64,000 nucleotides of DNA, taken from positions 23,934,501 through 23,998,500 of the forward strand of contig JAIVEN010000012.1 of assembly GCA_026686845.1 (NCBI GenBank), written 5' to 3'. Under the pieces are notes generated by a model that worked only from the letters and a program-made list of their open reading frames with translations, was not told where the DNA came from and did not search any database. Shown here piece by piece: positions 48,968 to 61,300 of the stretch. This DNA comes from Adenanthera pavonina. Its lineage: Eukaryota; Streptophyta; Magnoliopsida; Fabales; Fabaceae. The position numbers and the translations under genes were made by a program. The first letter of the stretch is position 1. Each line of letters begins with the position of its first letter.

Positions 48968-51310
48968 TGTAACACCCTACCAACAAAACCTAAAACTTCT
49001 CCCAATACCAGATAGGACAGCAGAAGGAACTCAAGAAAATGTGGTGTCATTGTGGAGTGAGGATTGGCACTGTAGCAAGGTTGGATTTTGGATGAAATTG
49101 AGAAAGAAATAGAGGAGTGTGGCGCTGCGACACCATGAACTATTACCATATTAGCTTTTTGCTGATTTTTTGGTCCGACTTCTGACGCACATAATTTCTT
49201 ACTTCGACCTTCAATTAACCTAATTCCAACTCCTATAAGTCACTCTACTTCTAATCTAACTATAGGTATCAATCACACTTTGAAATACCTCCGTATGAAG
49301 ATTTTGGATACTTAAGACATATATGGTCAATTTGGGACAAAAACTTGACTTTGGAATGTCCAAATTCCAAACCACAACACATAGACTCATACCAACACTT
49401 TCCCCAAGTTGCAAACACCCCAAAGACTTGATTTAGAGTGGTTGCATTCTAAAGGAACCTTTTCTGTAGAATTTGACCCCCTTAGCACCACAATTACAAC
49501 TAATGGGTTATGTACCCATTTTACTGCACATACGCCTAAATTCAACACTGAAGCAAGATCTCAATCAATCATATAAACATGCACATAGAACGATCACAGT
49601 CTGACCCAAACCAAGGTCCTTGAACACATCACAATATGGTTTTCTACTATGGCAACAATCAACATACATCAACAACAGGCCCACATACAACCTATGTAAT
49701 ACATGAACGTGCAAGGTATAGCACCACATCAAATACTTAAAATATCACATTACACATAGTACCACAAGCGTCCTACTCTGCACAATATAACTATATAAAC
49801 TAATCACAACACACTACTAGCTACAACTCAGATATCCCCATATGAAGAAGGAGGCTAAGACTCCTTAGTCTTCTCCTAGTTAGAACTAAAATCTTCACCT
49901 GAAATGTTAGCTACAGAGGAGTGAGACAAAGTCTCAGTAAACGAGGGAAACTAGAACTAACACATTTATACATAGAGCTACACATGTATATAAATGATGT
50001 AATGCAATGCACATGTAATGATATGAATGTCCCCCAGAATACACAGCTAGTTGGTATTAATTTGATGATACAACTAATATGCAGGTTAGTTACCATCACA
50101 AAGTACACCCAATAAGTGATTCCCTTCCAACAATCAATGAAAACTATTCTCAAGACATCACTAAACTCTCTACTCACTAGTATAACCTAACCAAAGGCCA
50201 CATTAATGATTGGACCATGGTTCATCTTCCCCTGGACTATCCAAATTGGTGATGATTTAGAGAAGGTGCATCCCCAATCCACTGTCACCTAGATCTCCCA
50301 GCCAAAGTACAATGATTTAGTGGTAGAAATATACATCAAACCTCATCACTTAGACACGAGGCCTCACTTGTCCCACTAGTGGATTGGTATACCATGTGGT
50401 ATTATCAAACATCATCACCCAATCAATCAATGTCTCACATGCATAATTAAAGTGATAAAGTCTTTCTATGTCATGCCAACATATCATCAGGCATCATGCA
50501 CATAGTTATATCTCATTATCATGGCCATCATGTTAGCATAATCATCAATATACTAATCTATGAATGGGGATGCAATATAAGTCACTTGATAACAAGCAAC
50601 ATATATTTTCATGTTACATACTCATAATTCTCATAGGCCACATTTAATGGAAGAGAAAAGAGATTACCATCACTTTGATTGCCTTGCTTGGGACATATCA
50701 TGATATAAAAGGAATGAACTTATATTTAAACAACCAATTTACAACACTTATAAATATACACCCCAGTTATCTCAAATCACCCGCACAAACACACACACAA
50801 GAGAATGGTAGGCCATCGAAGTACCAATAATAGATCCAATGCTTCCAAAGGATCTCTTACGATGCAAAAGCCTCAAATAATCAAGTTTGAACACTACAAA
50901 GCTATAGAATACCCAAATCACAAATTAGCATAGATACTGGTGACCCACAACTTGACATACTGAGCTTAATTGTAGTAAAGCCAAGATTTCAATACCATAG
51001 TCATACATCAAAAGGTCCCAAACATCCTTTTAAAGTTGAACTGAGAAACCTTGGAGTAGGAGGCTATGGTTTACAAAAATAACTATCCAACATACAACAA
51101 TCCACTATGCATAACTTGTGAAGATCAATCACACTACATTAACCCACTCTTAACCATTTTAATTGGTGGAAACCCTCCAAAAATGAAATCCCAATTTGAG
51201 GTGTATCACCTAACTGAGGTACAACCAAACACGCCAAGTTAGGTAATATAATCAGGATTACCTTCACCTAACCCCCTATGAATGAACCAAACGTGCTATT
51301 AATTTCCTCC
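48968..51310 (-). mobile_element. Probable solo LTR, Ty3/gypsy type; right end unresolved
   Basis: About 2.3 kb interrupts the FT-block flank. Its left edge on the plus strand is TGTAACACCCTACC, so the minus strand ends GGTAGGGTGTTACA, a common 3' end of long gypsy LTRs. Near 49,920 the minus strand has ACTGAGACTTTGTCTCACTC, a motif I associate with Del/Tekay-type LTRs. There are no gag or pol domains. The right boundary and target duplication could not be fixed. MITE-like ACCAAACACGCC and ACCAAACACACC motifs near 51,225-51,330 suggest a second small insertion. Confidence 0.5.
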
Positions 51311-51409
51311 TTCCAATGAACCAAACACACCATATAGACTATTTTTTACGATTTATGCTTCATTAGTTCTTCAAATTTCACATTTTAATTAAAAAAAATC
51401 TCTAGTTTA

Positions 51410-52287
51410 TACCATCATGGCTAGGACGAAACACAGAGTATATTTGGTAGCTCTCTTAATGTGTTCTCTCCCTTATAAACTATTTTTCTTAGTAGGAGCA
51501 CTAATTAAAAAGATGTTAAAAGATTGAATGAGATGCTGCCACATTGTATATATAACCTTCTATTTGCACCACTGCCCTTGGGATGTGGTTGGTACGCAAA
51601 ATCAATGGCAATATATTGTATAAAAATAAAATATAAAAATATTATTTTTTATTCACTATTTATTATATAATTAACTTCTGAAAAAGAAAGCGGTAGTGAT
51701 GACTTGTAATTTTTTTATAAAGGTTATATCATATATGATATCGATTGAAGGGCCCCACATACATATTTCATATTCTCATATTTCTCTTACTCTTATACAT
51801 CATGGAATTCTCATTGGTAAATATACATGGTGAATAATTTTATTTTGAAAATTGAATAATTTTACTTCGAAGGCTAAGGGATTAAATAATCAAAACATGT
51901 TTTGAGGGACAAGGAAGGAGAACGAAGGAGATGGGGAAGGGAAAAAATTTCGTTGAAGGCATTTCAGTCTTTTTCATTATTTATATTTAACAAATGTAAA
52001 AACCTAATTTTAATTTTTTGGCATTTCCAGTATCATGCCATAACTAAAATGAGCCTAGCCTATTTAAATGCAGCTCGAGATGGGTCATATTATTTATGGC
52101 TTGTGAAGGCAGCTTCCTATAACTTTCATAGATACATTGATGATTTATACAGAGCATGATTATAGATATATTGACTGATCAAGGTAGAACAATACCCGTC
52201 GTAAGGCATCAATATCGAACACATGTTATTGAAGAAAGAGCGTGTGGTTTCAAAATTGTCTTTATGTGTTCTAAACTTGTGGTTGAG

Positions 52288-52324
<37 letters not shown>

Positions 52325-53047
52325 AATTGGTCATCAACTTGTATCCTTTTGTGCAGGCGCCGCCCCTAAAAGATGGGTATCAGCATATGAAATCCCCACG
52401 GTTTGAATCCTAACTCGAAAGGGATTAAAGGTACACACACTCTCCCCCCCCCCCCCCCAAAAAAAAAAAGCAATTTGATATTCATATTCTCCTCTTTCTT
52501 TTCAGTGCTTCCCAATGCCAAATTTACAATGAATAGACATTTTTAAGAATTTGAATCATCCATATCTACTTCTAATTAACATCAAATGACTTTAAAAATT
52601 AATTAAAACATATTTTTAGGGACAAATAAAACATCTTTCTATTTTGATAAACTATATATACTAAAAGAGGTAAAGCTAGTACGGATACTACCAAGTTAAG
52701 TTCATGCATTCTATAAGAGTAAACAAATGAAAAGGATTGATCCATATACTTTGACCATCGGGGTGTGTGTGTGTGTGTGTTATTTTTTACGTTAAAAGAT
52801 TATTCTGTTGTAGGATTAATAACAAATGCTGACGAGAGCAAGTCCTTATCAGGGTGGATGTTTACCCTTGAGTGTGAGGAATGATTGGGATTCTATAATC
52901 TAAGAAAATGACACCCAATGGCAATGGAAAGATATTCTCTCTAAATCAACAATTTTCTTTTCCTATGCAAGGAAGATTGCGTGCTATCCAAAGAATCCAA
53001 CGACCGTTTGAGAGATTAGGTATATCAAAAGTCACTCTGCAAACAAC
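51410..53047. repeat. FT-B upstream region, paralogous to the A and F promoters
   Basis: Bases 51,410-51,900 resemble 10,370-11,310 and 41,060-41,590. Bases 52,060-52,790 resemble 12,240-12,900 and the split FT-A promoter (15,470-15,740 plus 20,376-20,750). Shared pieces include CCTAAAAGATG, AATCAAAACATGTTTT and TTTTTAGGGACAAATAA. It holds a (CT)n microsatellite, a C-run near 52,443-52,458 and a (TG)n run near 52,763-52,781. Confidence 0.75.
52291..52323. repeat. (CT)16 microsatellite in the FT-B promoter
   Basis: Thirty-three bases of uninterrupted CT. The FT-A equivalent near 15,730 has only a short CTCTCTC, so the expansion is specific to this copy. Confidence 0.9.
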
Positions 53048-53055
53048 TATAAATA
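53048..53055 (+). promoter_or_regulatory. TATA box of FT-B
   Basis: TATAAATA in the context CTATAAATAGAGC, 63 bp upstream of the chosen ATG. This predicts transcription starting near 53,080 and a very short leader. The FT-A equivalent is TTATAAAATAGG near 21,017. Confidence 0.65.
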
Positions 53056-53110
53056 GAGCTTCGACACGCATTCATTCCCATTGTATATACTCAAACACAT
53101 CGTGCAAGTC

Positions 53111-54230
53111 ATGCCAAGGGCAACAGACCCTCTTGTAGTTGGAGATATTTTAAACCCCTTTACAAGGTCAGTCTCCTTGAGGGTTATTTATAGTAATAAT
53201 AGAGAAGTCATCAATGGCTGTGAACTCAAACCCTCCCATGTTGTTAACTCACCAAGGGTCGATGTTGGTGGTGGTGATGACTTCAGGACCTTCTTCACTC
53301 TGGTATGTAGAATAAGCTTTTAATTTATGGTCATATAAAATGCTCTCTTTAATCCAAAAATTGTGATAATTAAAAGAAAAAGAGCAATAATAGAGTTATG
53401 ATTTTTAACTATGCATGCATGCAGATTATGGTGAATCCTGATGCACCTAGCCCTAGTGACCCAAGTTTGAGAGAGTACTTGCACTGGTGAGTACCCCTCT
53501 GTCTCTCTTTGTTCTTCCTATTCCTATATACTTAACAAGATCTAGAGTAGCCTTCGCTTTTTCTCACTTAATTTCAGTTCTTTTCGTTCAAAGTGTTTTC
53601 CGGTGATATTTTAATATGTGTGTGTATATATATATATATTCAACAACTCTGTGTAGTTTCCTCAATAATCATTTAACCATACATCTTGTGATATTTTATA
53701 TTCAGATTTTAACAAAAATAAACGTATGAATACTAAGAGAATTCACACATGACAGGTCATTTTCAATTTGTTAATCTTGATATACATAAACTTAATTGTG
53801 GACTGCTCCGTTGATACGTATACGTTTGCAGGCTAGTAACGGATATCCCAGCGTGTTTGGGCCTAAGCTACGGTGACTATATACTTTTCTTTTTCACTTT
53901 TTCTTCTTCATTTTCCCCTACAAATCAATTTCTTCATGTATATAATTAACGTTACAAAATTAAGTTGGTATTAATTTAATGATATATATATTTGTGAATA
54001 TAGGACAAGAGGTTGTAAGCTACGAGAGTCCCAGTCCAACAATGGGGTTTCATCGCTATGTGTTTGTATTGTTTCGTCAACAAATGGGACGACAAGGCAT
54101 AGATGCTCCTGGATGGCGTCAAAATTTTAACACTCGAGACTTCGCTGAGCTTTATAACCTTGGACCTCCTGTTGCTGCTCTTTTCTTTAACTGCCAACGA
54201 GAATCTGGTTGTGGTGGAAGAAGACGATAA
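53111..54230 (+). CDS. FLOWERING LOCUS T-like protein (PEBP family), copy B
   Basis: Exons: 53,111-53,302, 53,425-53,486 (62 nt), 53,832-53,872 (41 nt) and 54,004-54,230. All introns are GT-AG, phases agree and the spliced frame is open for 173 codons, close to the 175 of Arabidopsis FT. FT proteins are phloem-mobile florigens that bind FD and 14-3-3 in the shoot apex. Supporting motifs: SVSLRVIYSNNREV, PDAPSPSDPSLREYLHW (tyrosine before LHW is FT-type, TFL1 has histidine), LVTDIPACLG, APGWRQNFNTRDFAELYNLG and the C-terminal GGRRR. Oddities: a four-residue in-frame loss near residue 10 compared with copy A; DPDxP is NPDAP; the external loop reads RQQMGRQGIDAPGW, one residue longer than usual, with Asp132 where FT has its key Tyr134; GIHR is GFHR; and GLPVAA is GPPVAA. 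The start is the ATG aligned with copy A; an upstream in-frame TTG is not used. It could be a diverged florigen, a repressor-type paralogue, or an early pseudogene. Confidence 0.88.
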
Positions 54231-54283
54231 TTAAGGCAAATATATATATATATGCAGGATAATAATATATATAGTTTTATAAG

Positions 54284-54289
54284 AATAAA
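54284..54289 (+). terminator. Candidate poly(A) signal of FT-B
   Basis: AATAAA 54 bp after the stop codon, conserved at the matching place after FT-A (AAGAATAAAGC near 22,285). Confidence 0.5.
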
Positions 54290-54854
54290 ACACAGATCTG
54301 ATTTGGATCAGATCATATATAGAGGTGAATAATATAATCTACTTTAGACGTCGTCATCCCACTGCTGTACCTACAATATGTATCATGTGATACAAGTAAA
54401 ATGTTGTTAATGAAACTAAGCATGTACGAATTTGGATATGTAATATGAACATATACTTGTGTTGAGATTTGGTTTTGTTTACAAATTTCCTTGGCTCCCA
54501 TGCATTGAAGGTATATATACACCTCCAACAAAAAAAGAATCTCATAATATAACATGTATTATAAATATGTACAGATAGGTACGTAGCTATCATCATCTCA
54601 CATAAAAATGAACCGTGCTTTGATTCGAGTCTCGATTACTCCACACAGAAAGTAGAGATAAAAAGAAATATTCTGGGTTTTTTCTCTTGATGACTTGGAC
54701 GAAGGATATACATGAGATGGTGTGGTCACTATAGCAATAGCATCTTACAAACATGCTAAAAGTAAAAGGTTTCCACTAACATGTATTTGTTTTCACATGT
54801 TTAACAAACAAAAAATAATTTAAACGTCTTACCTCATCTCAAAACGCACTTCCA

Positions 54855-55067
54855 GGTAATTACTTAGATATAAAGTTGGAGAAGTATGATGTTGCTGCAA
54901 AGATCAAGATAATCAACGAGGGAAGAGCTTTTACTGATTTGGGGTTGAAGGAAGCTGAGGATTTGGTGGGGAAAGTTCCATGTATTATACAGAAAGGAGT
55001 GACAAATTATGGAGGAGGTTCTATCATCGAGAAGCTCATGGGAGGTGGGTGCTTCTGTTGTACTTGA
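54855..55067 (+). pseudogene. Mitochondrial-type ribosomal protein L12 C-terminal fragment
   Basis: A frame of about 64 residues matches the C-terminal domain of bacterial-type L7/L12 ribosomal proteins, the stalk protein that recruits translation factors. Key stretches are KLEKYDVAAKIKII, RAFTDLGLKEAEDLV, KVPCIIQKGVTN and IIEKL. The N-terminal dimerisation domain and targeting peptide are absent. The expected KEEGN-like linker reads NYGGG, and the C-terminus ends GGCFCCT, so the fold would be damaged. It lies in DNA inserted between FT-B and fragment E that is absent between FT-A and C. I infer a retroposed or transposon-captured fragment. Confidence 0.7.
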
Positions 55068-55349
55068 ATTATATCAGTTTTGCTTCTATGATGTGGCCTT
55101 TGTTTTAATTCTTTTGATAGAATTATGAAGACGGAGGTGGTTTGACGTGCTGTGGTGTGACGTTTGGAAAGAGGAAGCTATGGCTGCGACAAACAAACTG
55201 CCACCGCTGTGCAAGCTGGTTGTGTTCGATCGTGAGATGTTAAGGAAAGTAGGAGAGGGAATCTTTAGAGGAAAGAGAAATCTGATTTCTAAATCTTAAC
55301 AAAGAAACACACACACACAATATTATTATAGTATAGTGTATTAAAGCAA

Positions 55350-55700
55350 GAAGATTAAAAAACAGAAAGGAGAGGAGAAAGAAGATGGTGAAGAAGAAAA
55401 AGGTGGGGGAGAAAAACAGAGAGATAGATAGAGAAAAAGTTTATTGAAAATAAAAAAGAAAAGAAAGAAAGAACGAAAGAAGAGAGGAGAAGAGAAGGAG
55501 AAGAAGAAATTAATAGTTTGAAGATAATGATGAAGGTCAAAAAGTTGAAATGAAAGACACAAATAGTTGATTGAACCGAGAGAAAGAGAACGAAAGAGGA
55601 GAGAAGATGATGAAGAGATGAAATGGTTTGATTATAATGATGAAACAAAAATGAAGATGGAATAGAAATGGTGAAGAGGCTTTGATTTGGAAGAGTGAGA
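55350..55700. repeat. Polypurine-rich tract
   Basis: About 350 bp with strong purine bias on the plus strand (repeated GAAGA, GAGAA, AAAGAAAG). Open frames on the opposite strand (Ser/Phe-rich) are a by-product of the composition and do not look like genes. Preceded by a short (CA)n run near 55,310. Confidence 0.7.
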
Positions 55701-56191
55701 TGCCGACTTCGGGAGACTCCCTTATAACTAGTAAAATATACTGTCCAATCTTAATCCTAACTATATATTCCACGTCACTTTTCATATGTGTACACAACCG
55801 GCCACCTCTGCAAAATTAATAGTGTTAATGCTATCCTTTGGTACTTGCATTAATATGTGAATTTGAGGGACTAACGATATAAATTATGTAGGTATTCATT
55901 TAGAAAGTATTTTAGTAATTTTGATGTATATATATATATAGAGAGAGAGAGAGAGCATGATCCTTCTCTGTATTCCTATCACCTTATTCTTTTGAAAAAT
56001 TAATTTACCTCTCCAACCGGAAAAATTCTAACTGTAACGGTGTTCCTTTGTCACTCCATGGTAATCTGTAAAGGTCCCCACGAGCAAAAGCAATGACATC
56101 AAATAGAGTCTAACGATGGCTCAAAGAAATTAACCTATATGTTTGGTCATGGCCTATTTAACGTTCTTAGTGATTATTAGATCAATCATGC

Positions 56192-56438
56192 ATGTCTAGG
56201 GAAACTAATGCTCTTGCAGTTAGAAGTGTGGTTCGAGATGTTTTGGATCGTTTTACCAGGTCAATCTCTAATAGGGTGATTTTTACAGTAATCACAGAGA
56301 AATCCTCAGGACCTTTTTCAGTCTGGTATCTCGATCTATACATCTAGCTTTAGACTCACTTTAGACCACAAATTGTTAACTATGTATGGTGGACCCTTAT
56401 GCAGCCAGCCCCAGTGACATGAGAGAGTACTTGCATTG
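56192..56438 (+). pseudogene. FT-like fragment E (exons 1-2 only)
   Basis: Exon 1 starts at 56,192 (MSRETNALAV) and runs through RDVLDRFTRSISNRVIFTVI. It then loses roughly 65 nt and resumes at the exon tail, which ends at 56,325. Exon 2 remains at 56,386-56,438 (VDPYAASPSDMREYLHW-like in broken frame), with its acceptor deleted. Exons 3 and 4 are absent. The 5' flank (55,955-56,190) matches that of fragment C (22,650-22,884), so C and E are equivalent positions in the two block copies. Confidence 0.8.
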
Positions 56439-57189
56439 GTGAGTTTTCCCTTCATAATTGTTAGTTTGTCAACTTGTCCATATATGTAGGTGTTTGAAGT
56501 AGCTTAGCTTTTTCTTACCCAACACCAAATGATAAAACCACTTAACATGAGTGGTACTCAAATGGTAAAATCTCATATATGCACGGTAAGTTGTCACACC
56601 ACTTTCTGATGCATTTTGAAGGTATCAACAACCTTACTATATAAAGTCATAATGAAGAAAAAAAGGAAATTTGGGATGAAAAATTGTTTTACGTAACAAA
56701 TTCAAATTTATGTAAAATAAACAGTGTATAATTATAATATATATTAATTTGATTATGATCAGTTTGATCACAATTGGACCAGTGAACCACAAACCGATGG
56801 CTCAACTGGCTCATTTTCCATAACAATGATGACAACCAAGAAGAGTCCCATTTTGATATATTTAGTCATGCGCAGCTGATGCGGGGGTTATTTTCCATGT
56901 CACGTGCACATGCACACGTAGCAGCTTTGTCGGCAATGAAGAAAAGTCCTTTATAAATCATCAAGATTCACACAACAGGGAAAAAACATGAAAGAAACAA
57001 TAGAAATTTTTTAATTTATCAATTTTAATTTTAACTTTTTCAAATACTAGCTATCCATGAATATTTTAATATCAGTGAATACAACCCGTGTTGGATAAAG
57101 GCTTGTAACAAGCAAAACAACCCATTGTTGCTTTCTTTCCAGATTGTTCCAGACATGCCAAGCACAGAATAAATTGAAACAAAATATGT
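56439..57189. repeat. Distal FT-block flank, copy 2
   Basis: Matches sequence after fragment C (GAGTGGTAC(C/T)C near 23,620) and, from 56,955, the block end at 27,690-27,990. There are no exons. Confidence 0.65.
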
Positions 57190-57680
57190 GTTTTTTCTAT
57201 GTGTATGTGGTCTGTGAGAGGTTAGTTGATTTAGCTGAGAGCTCTGAATTTTCAATATGCCATAAACTTTACAAGTCTAGTTTCATGAACTTGTTTGAGA
57301 GTATGTCTTGGTTTTATTCTATTGTTTCTGTGTGGTATAACAATTTTTCCACTGTCAGAATCAATAGAGCAAATCATTGGACAACCACCCCCTTCAGCCA
57401 TTTTCTAGCTTTCTTATATGCAAGGAATTTGTCAATTCAGGGTTGATTCACAAAACTTGGAGCAATTTTTTCCTTTTTTCTTATTGCCTTTGCTTTTTTG
57501 TTATCCCTGTAACTCTTTGATCTTATGGTTTCTGTTTCCGTGTTCTTGTTATCTATGTAATTCTTTGATTTTGTGGTTGTTTTTTCCAAGTGTTTTCTGG
57601 ATTGTCCTTTGGAATGATGTTTAATCTTTCGATATTTCAATAAAAGTGTTCTTCCCCGGTTTTAAGAAAAAAAAAAAAGA
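57190..57680 (+). mobile_element. LINE-like 3' tail with poly(A)
   Basis: T-rich, reduced-coding sequence ends in TTTCAATAAAAGTGTTCTTC and an A-run at about 57,668-57,679. This ending, preceded by repeated TGTAA(C/T)TC(T)TTGAT(C/T)TT(A/G)TGG units, resembles the 3' tails of plant L1-type LINEs. The paralogous block end at 27,930 lacks it. There is no recognisable reverse transcriptase, so it is a 5'-truncated copy. Confidence 0.45.
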
Positions 57681-58304
57681 AACTCATTCTTAATCCCACC
57701 AAAACATTTGGCAAGGCTCAAAATATAGTAATATGATATGGAAAAATTTTGAAGCACACGGTCAAAAATAAGCAAAATATATGATATAAATAAATTCTAA
57801 AAATTGTCAGAAATCAATTTATATGACTGAACTTGTTAATAATACTTTCTGAAATACATAATTTAGCTATTTGTATTTAATAATTTAAATGACTAAGTTA
57901 TTTAAATCTAAATGATACATTTATCTATCCCAAATGTTTTTTTATCGTTAAACACAGGTCATTCAATTAAAATCTACCTTTGACATACCTACCTGTCTAT
58001 TTTTCATTTTCTTACTATATTTTTGGAACATTATATTTATACCAACAAATTTCTGGCTTGTGTTAAGTTATCGTGACACATGGAAATCCAACAAGGAATC
58101 GTGCACCATGTATAAATTACAACTCGCTTAAGCCTTCTCATTTAAAAGTCCAATCCTGAAATCACTATCACAACCGAGAGAGAAAATAGAACGAGCAGAG
58201 AACATTTCTTTCCCTGTACCAGATGAAACAAGATATACGAGAAGGGTGAGAAAATTACAAGACGAAGATGAATAAACAACTGAGGCAAGAAAGCAATTTC
58301 TTTC
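57681..58304. other. FY-like gene 3' flank
   Basis: AT-rich intergenic DNA downstream of the FY-like stop codon. The 3' UTR of that gene should lie in roughly 58,140-58,304. No other gene seen. Confidence 0.4.
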
Positions 58305-61300
58305 CTATTGAGGCGTTTGAGAGTGTGGCAGGGGGCCTGCATTGGGAGGCATTCCTGGCTGATTTCCAGACTGCAACAAGCAAGACGTAAAAATTAGCTT
58401 CTGACCTTCCGTGACATTAAGAATGAGAGACGTATTAAAGATCTTAGACAATTCCTAAAATACAGAAGTTCATTCATTTCTTTGGGAATGTTTATCCAAT
58501 CTTATCCCAAGTTTTATACAACGTAAGCATAAAACATCTGAAGGCCTGGTTGCACACTTGCATCCCTAAGTCAACCCCCAAGTACTATCACCTCAATCTG
58601 GGGTCCAATGACAATATGAGTATCTTATTTACAAATCAGTAGTCCAGATTAGAAAATCTTGCGTATAGATCATACTTCCTCTGCAGATTCAGACATTTTC
58701 CTCGTTCATGTATAGTAATCAAGTTGGTCTAGTTGATGTTTTTAGCAGATAGGGAATTGCTTTAGCAATACAAGAAACAATCAAAGTATTCAAGGGAAGA
58801 AAATTTTCATGAAACATCAAATTTTGCAAGCAGATGAAGGAACTACTTCCATCAAAGGGAAGCTTCAAAATACGAATAGAACAAACAGGTGAACATCGGA
58901 ACCAAAAAGCTGGTATGTGTATGGGTGTGCAAAGCGTAGATCACAGCTAGCATATTGCGCCAGCAATACAAATTAAAGAAGGCTGACTTTAAACAGAAAA
59001 CTACTCAACAAATCTGGAAAGAGAGCAGATACCTATTGGTAGGCCCCTTTTTCTGGTATATCAGGGCTTCCCAGGATTATAAGGTAAACAGAAAACTAGG
59101 ACAAACATACTGACCAACAAAGTCATGGAGGATCCATGCTTCTACTCATCCATGCACCCCACAGCATGTCTTATAAGTGCAAGAGAAAAAGAGGAAAAGA
59201 AAGAAATGAGGGGCTAACTTTAGAGATGCAAATATGAATTATACCACAGAATTAAAAAAAAATGAATAGGAATAGGATCCAAAATCAAAGCTCCAATATT
59301 AAAATTCGCAGCACGAGGCTACCAGGCATGTTCTTAAAGTGAAAAACTAGTCTTACCTGGTAAGGTGGATACCCTTGCATCAATGGCATTTGTCCACCTT
59401 GAGGTCGGTTAAATGAACCACCTTGAGGATATCCAGCATTTGATGGCCCCTGCATGTTATGCAAGTTGCTTGGAAAACCTCCAACAGGGGGCCCTCCACT
59501 TGCGGGTAAGGATCCTGAATGCATTTGGTTCATGCCCACAAAAGGACCTTGTGGCACTGGAGGTCCCATCTGATTAATTGCACCTTGCATACCCTGAAGG
59601 CAGAAATTTAAATTGCTGTTTTTCATATTTGCGTTGCACTAGATATCCATAAATTTGAACGTGATGCATGATACAGAAGTTCAGTAAATATTTATAAGCT
59701 ACTTCCATAAACAACTAACACTGGCACTGGTGACAGTCAAAATATGAGACAACTAGTACTTAAAAGGACGCATTGATTATTACAGCTCTGTCCTATTGTG
59801 CAGAGAAGAGGATATATCTTTTGAATTCCAGCAAGAAGTATCATTTTCTTTTCCTTTCCAAGATATGTTCGGGAACAAATATTAGCTCAAATTAATGGGG
59901 TAAGGGAGGAGAGGAGAGAAAGTAATCATTCACCACCAACCCCAACCACAAAAAACAAGAGCACAAATCTCCCACATGTTATGGACAAGATCTAGATAAT
60001 TTCATGATATGATTGAAAAGCAGGACACAGAATAAACACACATAATTCTTACCATTGGCCCTGGCATTGGCATCGGATGTGATGAAGGCACTGATGAAGG
60101 TGCTTGAAGAGATCCTGGAATTCCAATTTGGGGCATTTGTGGCGGAGGGCGAGGCATATGTGGATGAGGGAGCAAAGGCATATGGGGCATATGCTGTAGC
60201 TGCGGCATATTGGGAGGAGGCATAGACAGAGGACTCATCTGTTGTGGTAATCCCTGGTGTTGGTGTTGTGGAATCTGCTGAGGATTCTGCTGGTATGGTT
60301 GCTGTTGATTGACAGCAAGAAGGGACGGATGCGGACCTGGTGGTAGAGGAGGAGCACCCATTGAAACAGGATGAGATTGCTTTGGATCTCCCTGAGATGC
60401 ATCTAGAGAAGCAATGGATAAGGGCATTGCAATCCCAACACCTGGAATGGTTCCCTCATTTCGAGTTAATCCAGGAGGAAAAGGTCCTGGAGTTGCTGGT
60501 CCCTCAGGTGCAGCAAAATTACCACCAGCACGACCAGCAAGAGGATTTTGCTCAGCATAACCTGACAGAACAACATATTCAAAATCATCAATGGTGTTTC
60601 ATTTACAGTCCCACATCTAATTATATTTATAACTATCAAGAATTGTCATGCACAAAACGCTTCAAAGTTCAACAAAGTGACCATATATACTTCAAGTTTA
60701 AAGTTAATATTTATTGATTGTTTTGAGTTTTGAATTGTGGAGAAAGGATTTATAATCAGGAAAGCATTCAGAACCCATCAAACCATACAGTCCAATAGCT
60801 TAATGGAAACAATTTAAGTTGCAAGATCAGACAGCAATATTAATGTGTCAAAATGAAGATTAAAAACATCTTTTCAGGTTGGACAGGCACCCTGGGTCCA
60901 AGAAAACTAAACAAAATGAACCCAAAGAAAAGCATAAAATAATATAATGATTGGAATATACCATCAATTTATTGTGCATGAACTATTTGAATAATATAAT
61001 TTACCATCAATTTATTTAGTTGATTTTTCTAGAACAAAACAGTGTAAGGTAATTAAATACTTGAATATAGAATAGTGTAGGAGTGTTGGTTCTATTCCTT
61101 ATTTGGAAGTAGACCGCCATGTGAAAATTTTGAATAAGAATATATGACTCATAAATGTACACATTTGTGCATGCAAGCATATGCCATGTTGCATCTGAGT
61201 TTTTATATACTTAAGGTTGATGGGTCAACGTGTTTACAACGTATCATGTGTCAGAGCTTCAGAATGCTGCTTATTTTGCTTTTGTAGGGAATTAGACCAT

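Noticed and set aside
48968..51310. Unknown host gene in the 2.3-kb interruption
   Set aside because: No exon longer than a short random frame, and the left terminus and internal motif fit a long gypsy LTR better.
55341..55797. Overlapping minus-strand Ser/Phe-rich open frames of 73-97 codons
   Set aside because: They arise from the polypurine composition of the plus strand, which removes stop codons on the complement. No motif is present.
60340..60717. 125-codon plus-strand open frame over the FY proline-rich exon
   Set aside because: It is antisense to a well-supported FY exon, and its Gln/His-rich composition mirrors the Pro/Gln repeats on the true strand.
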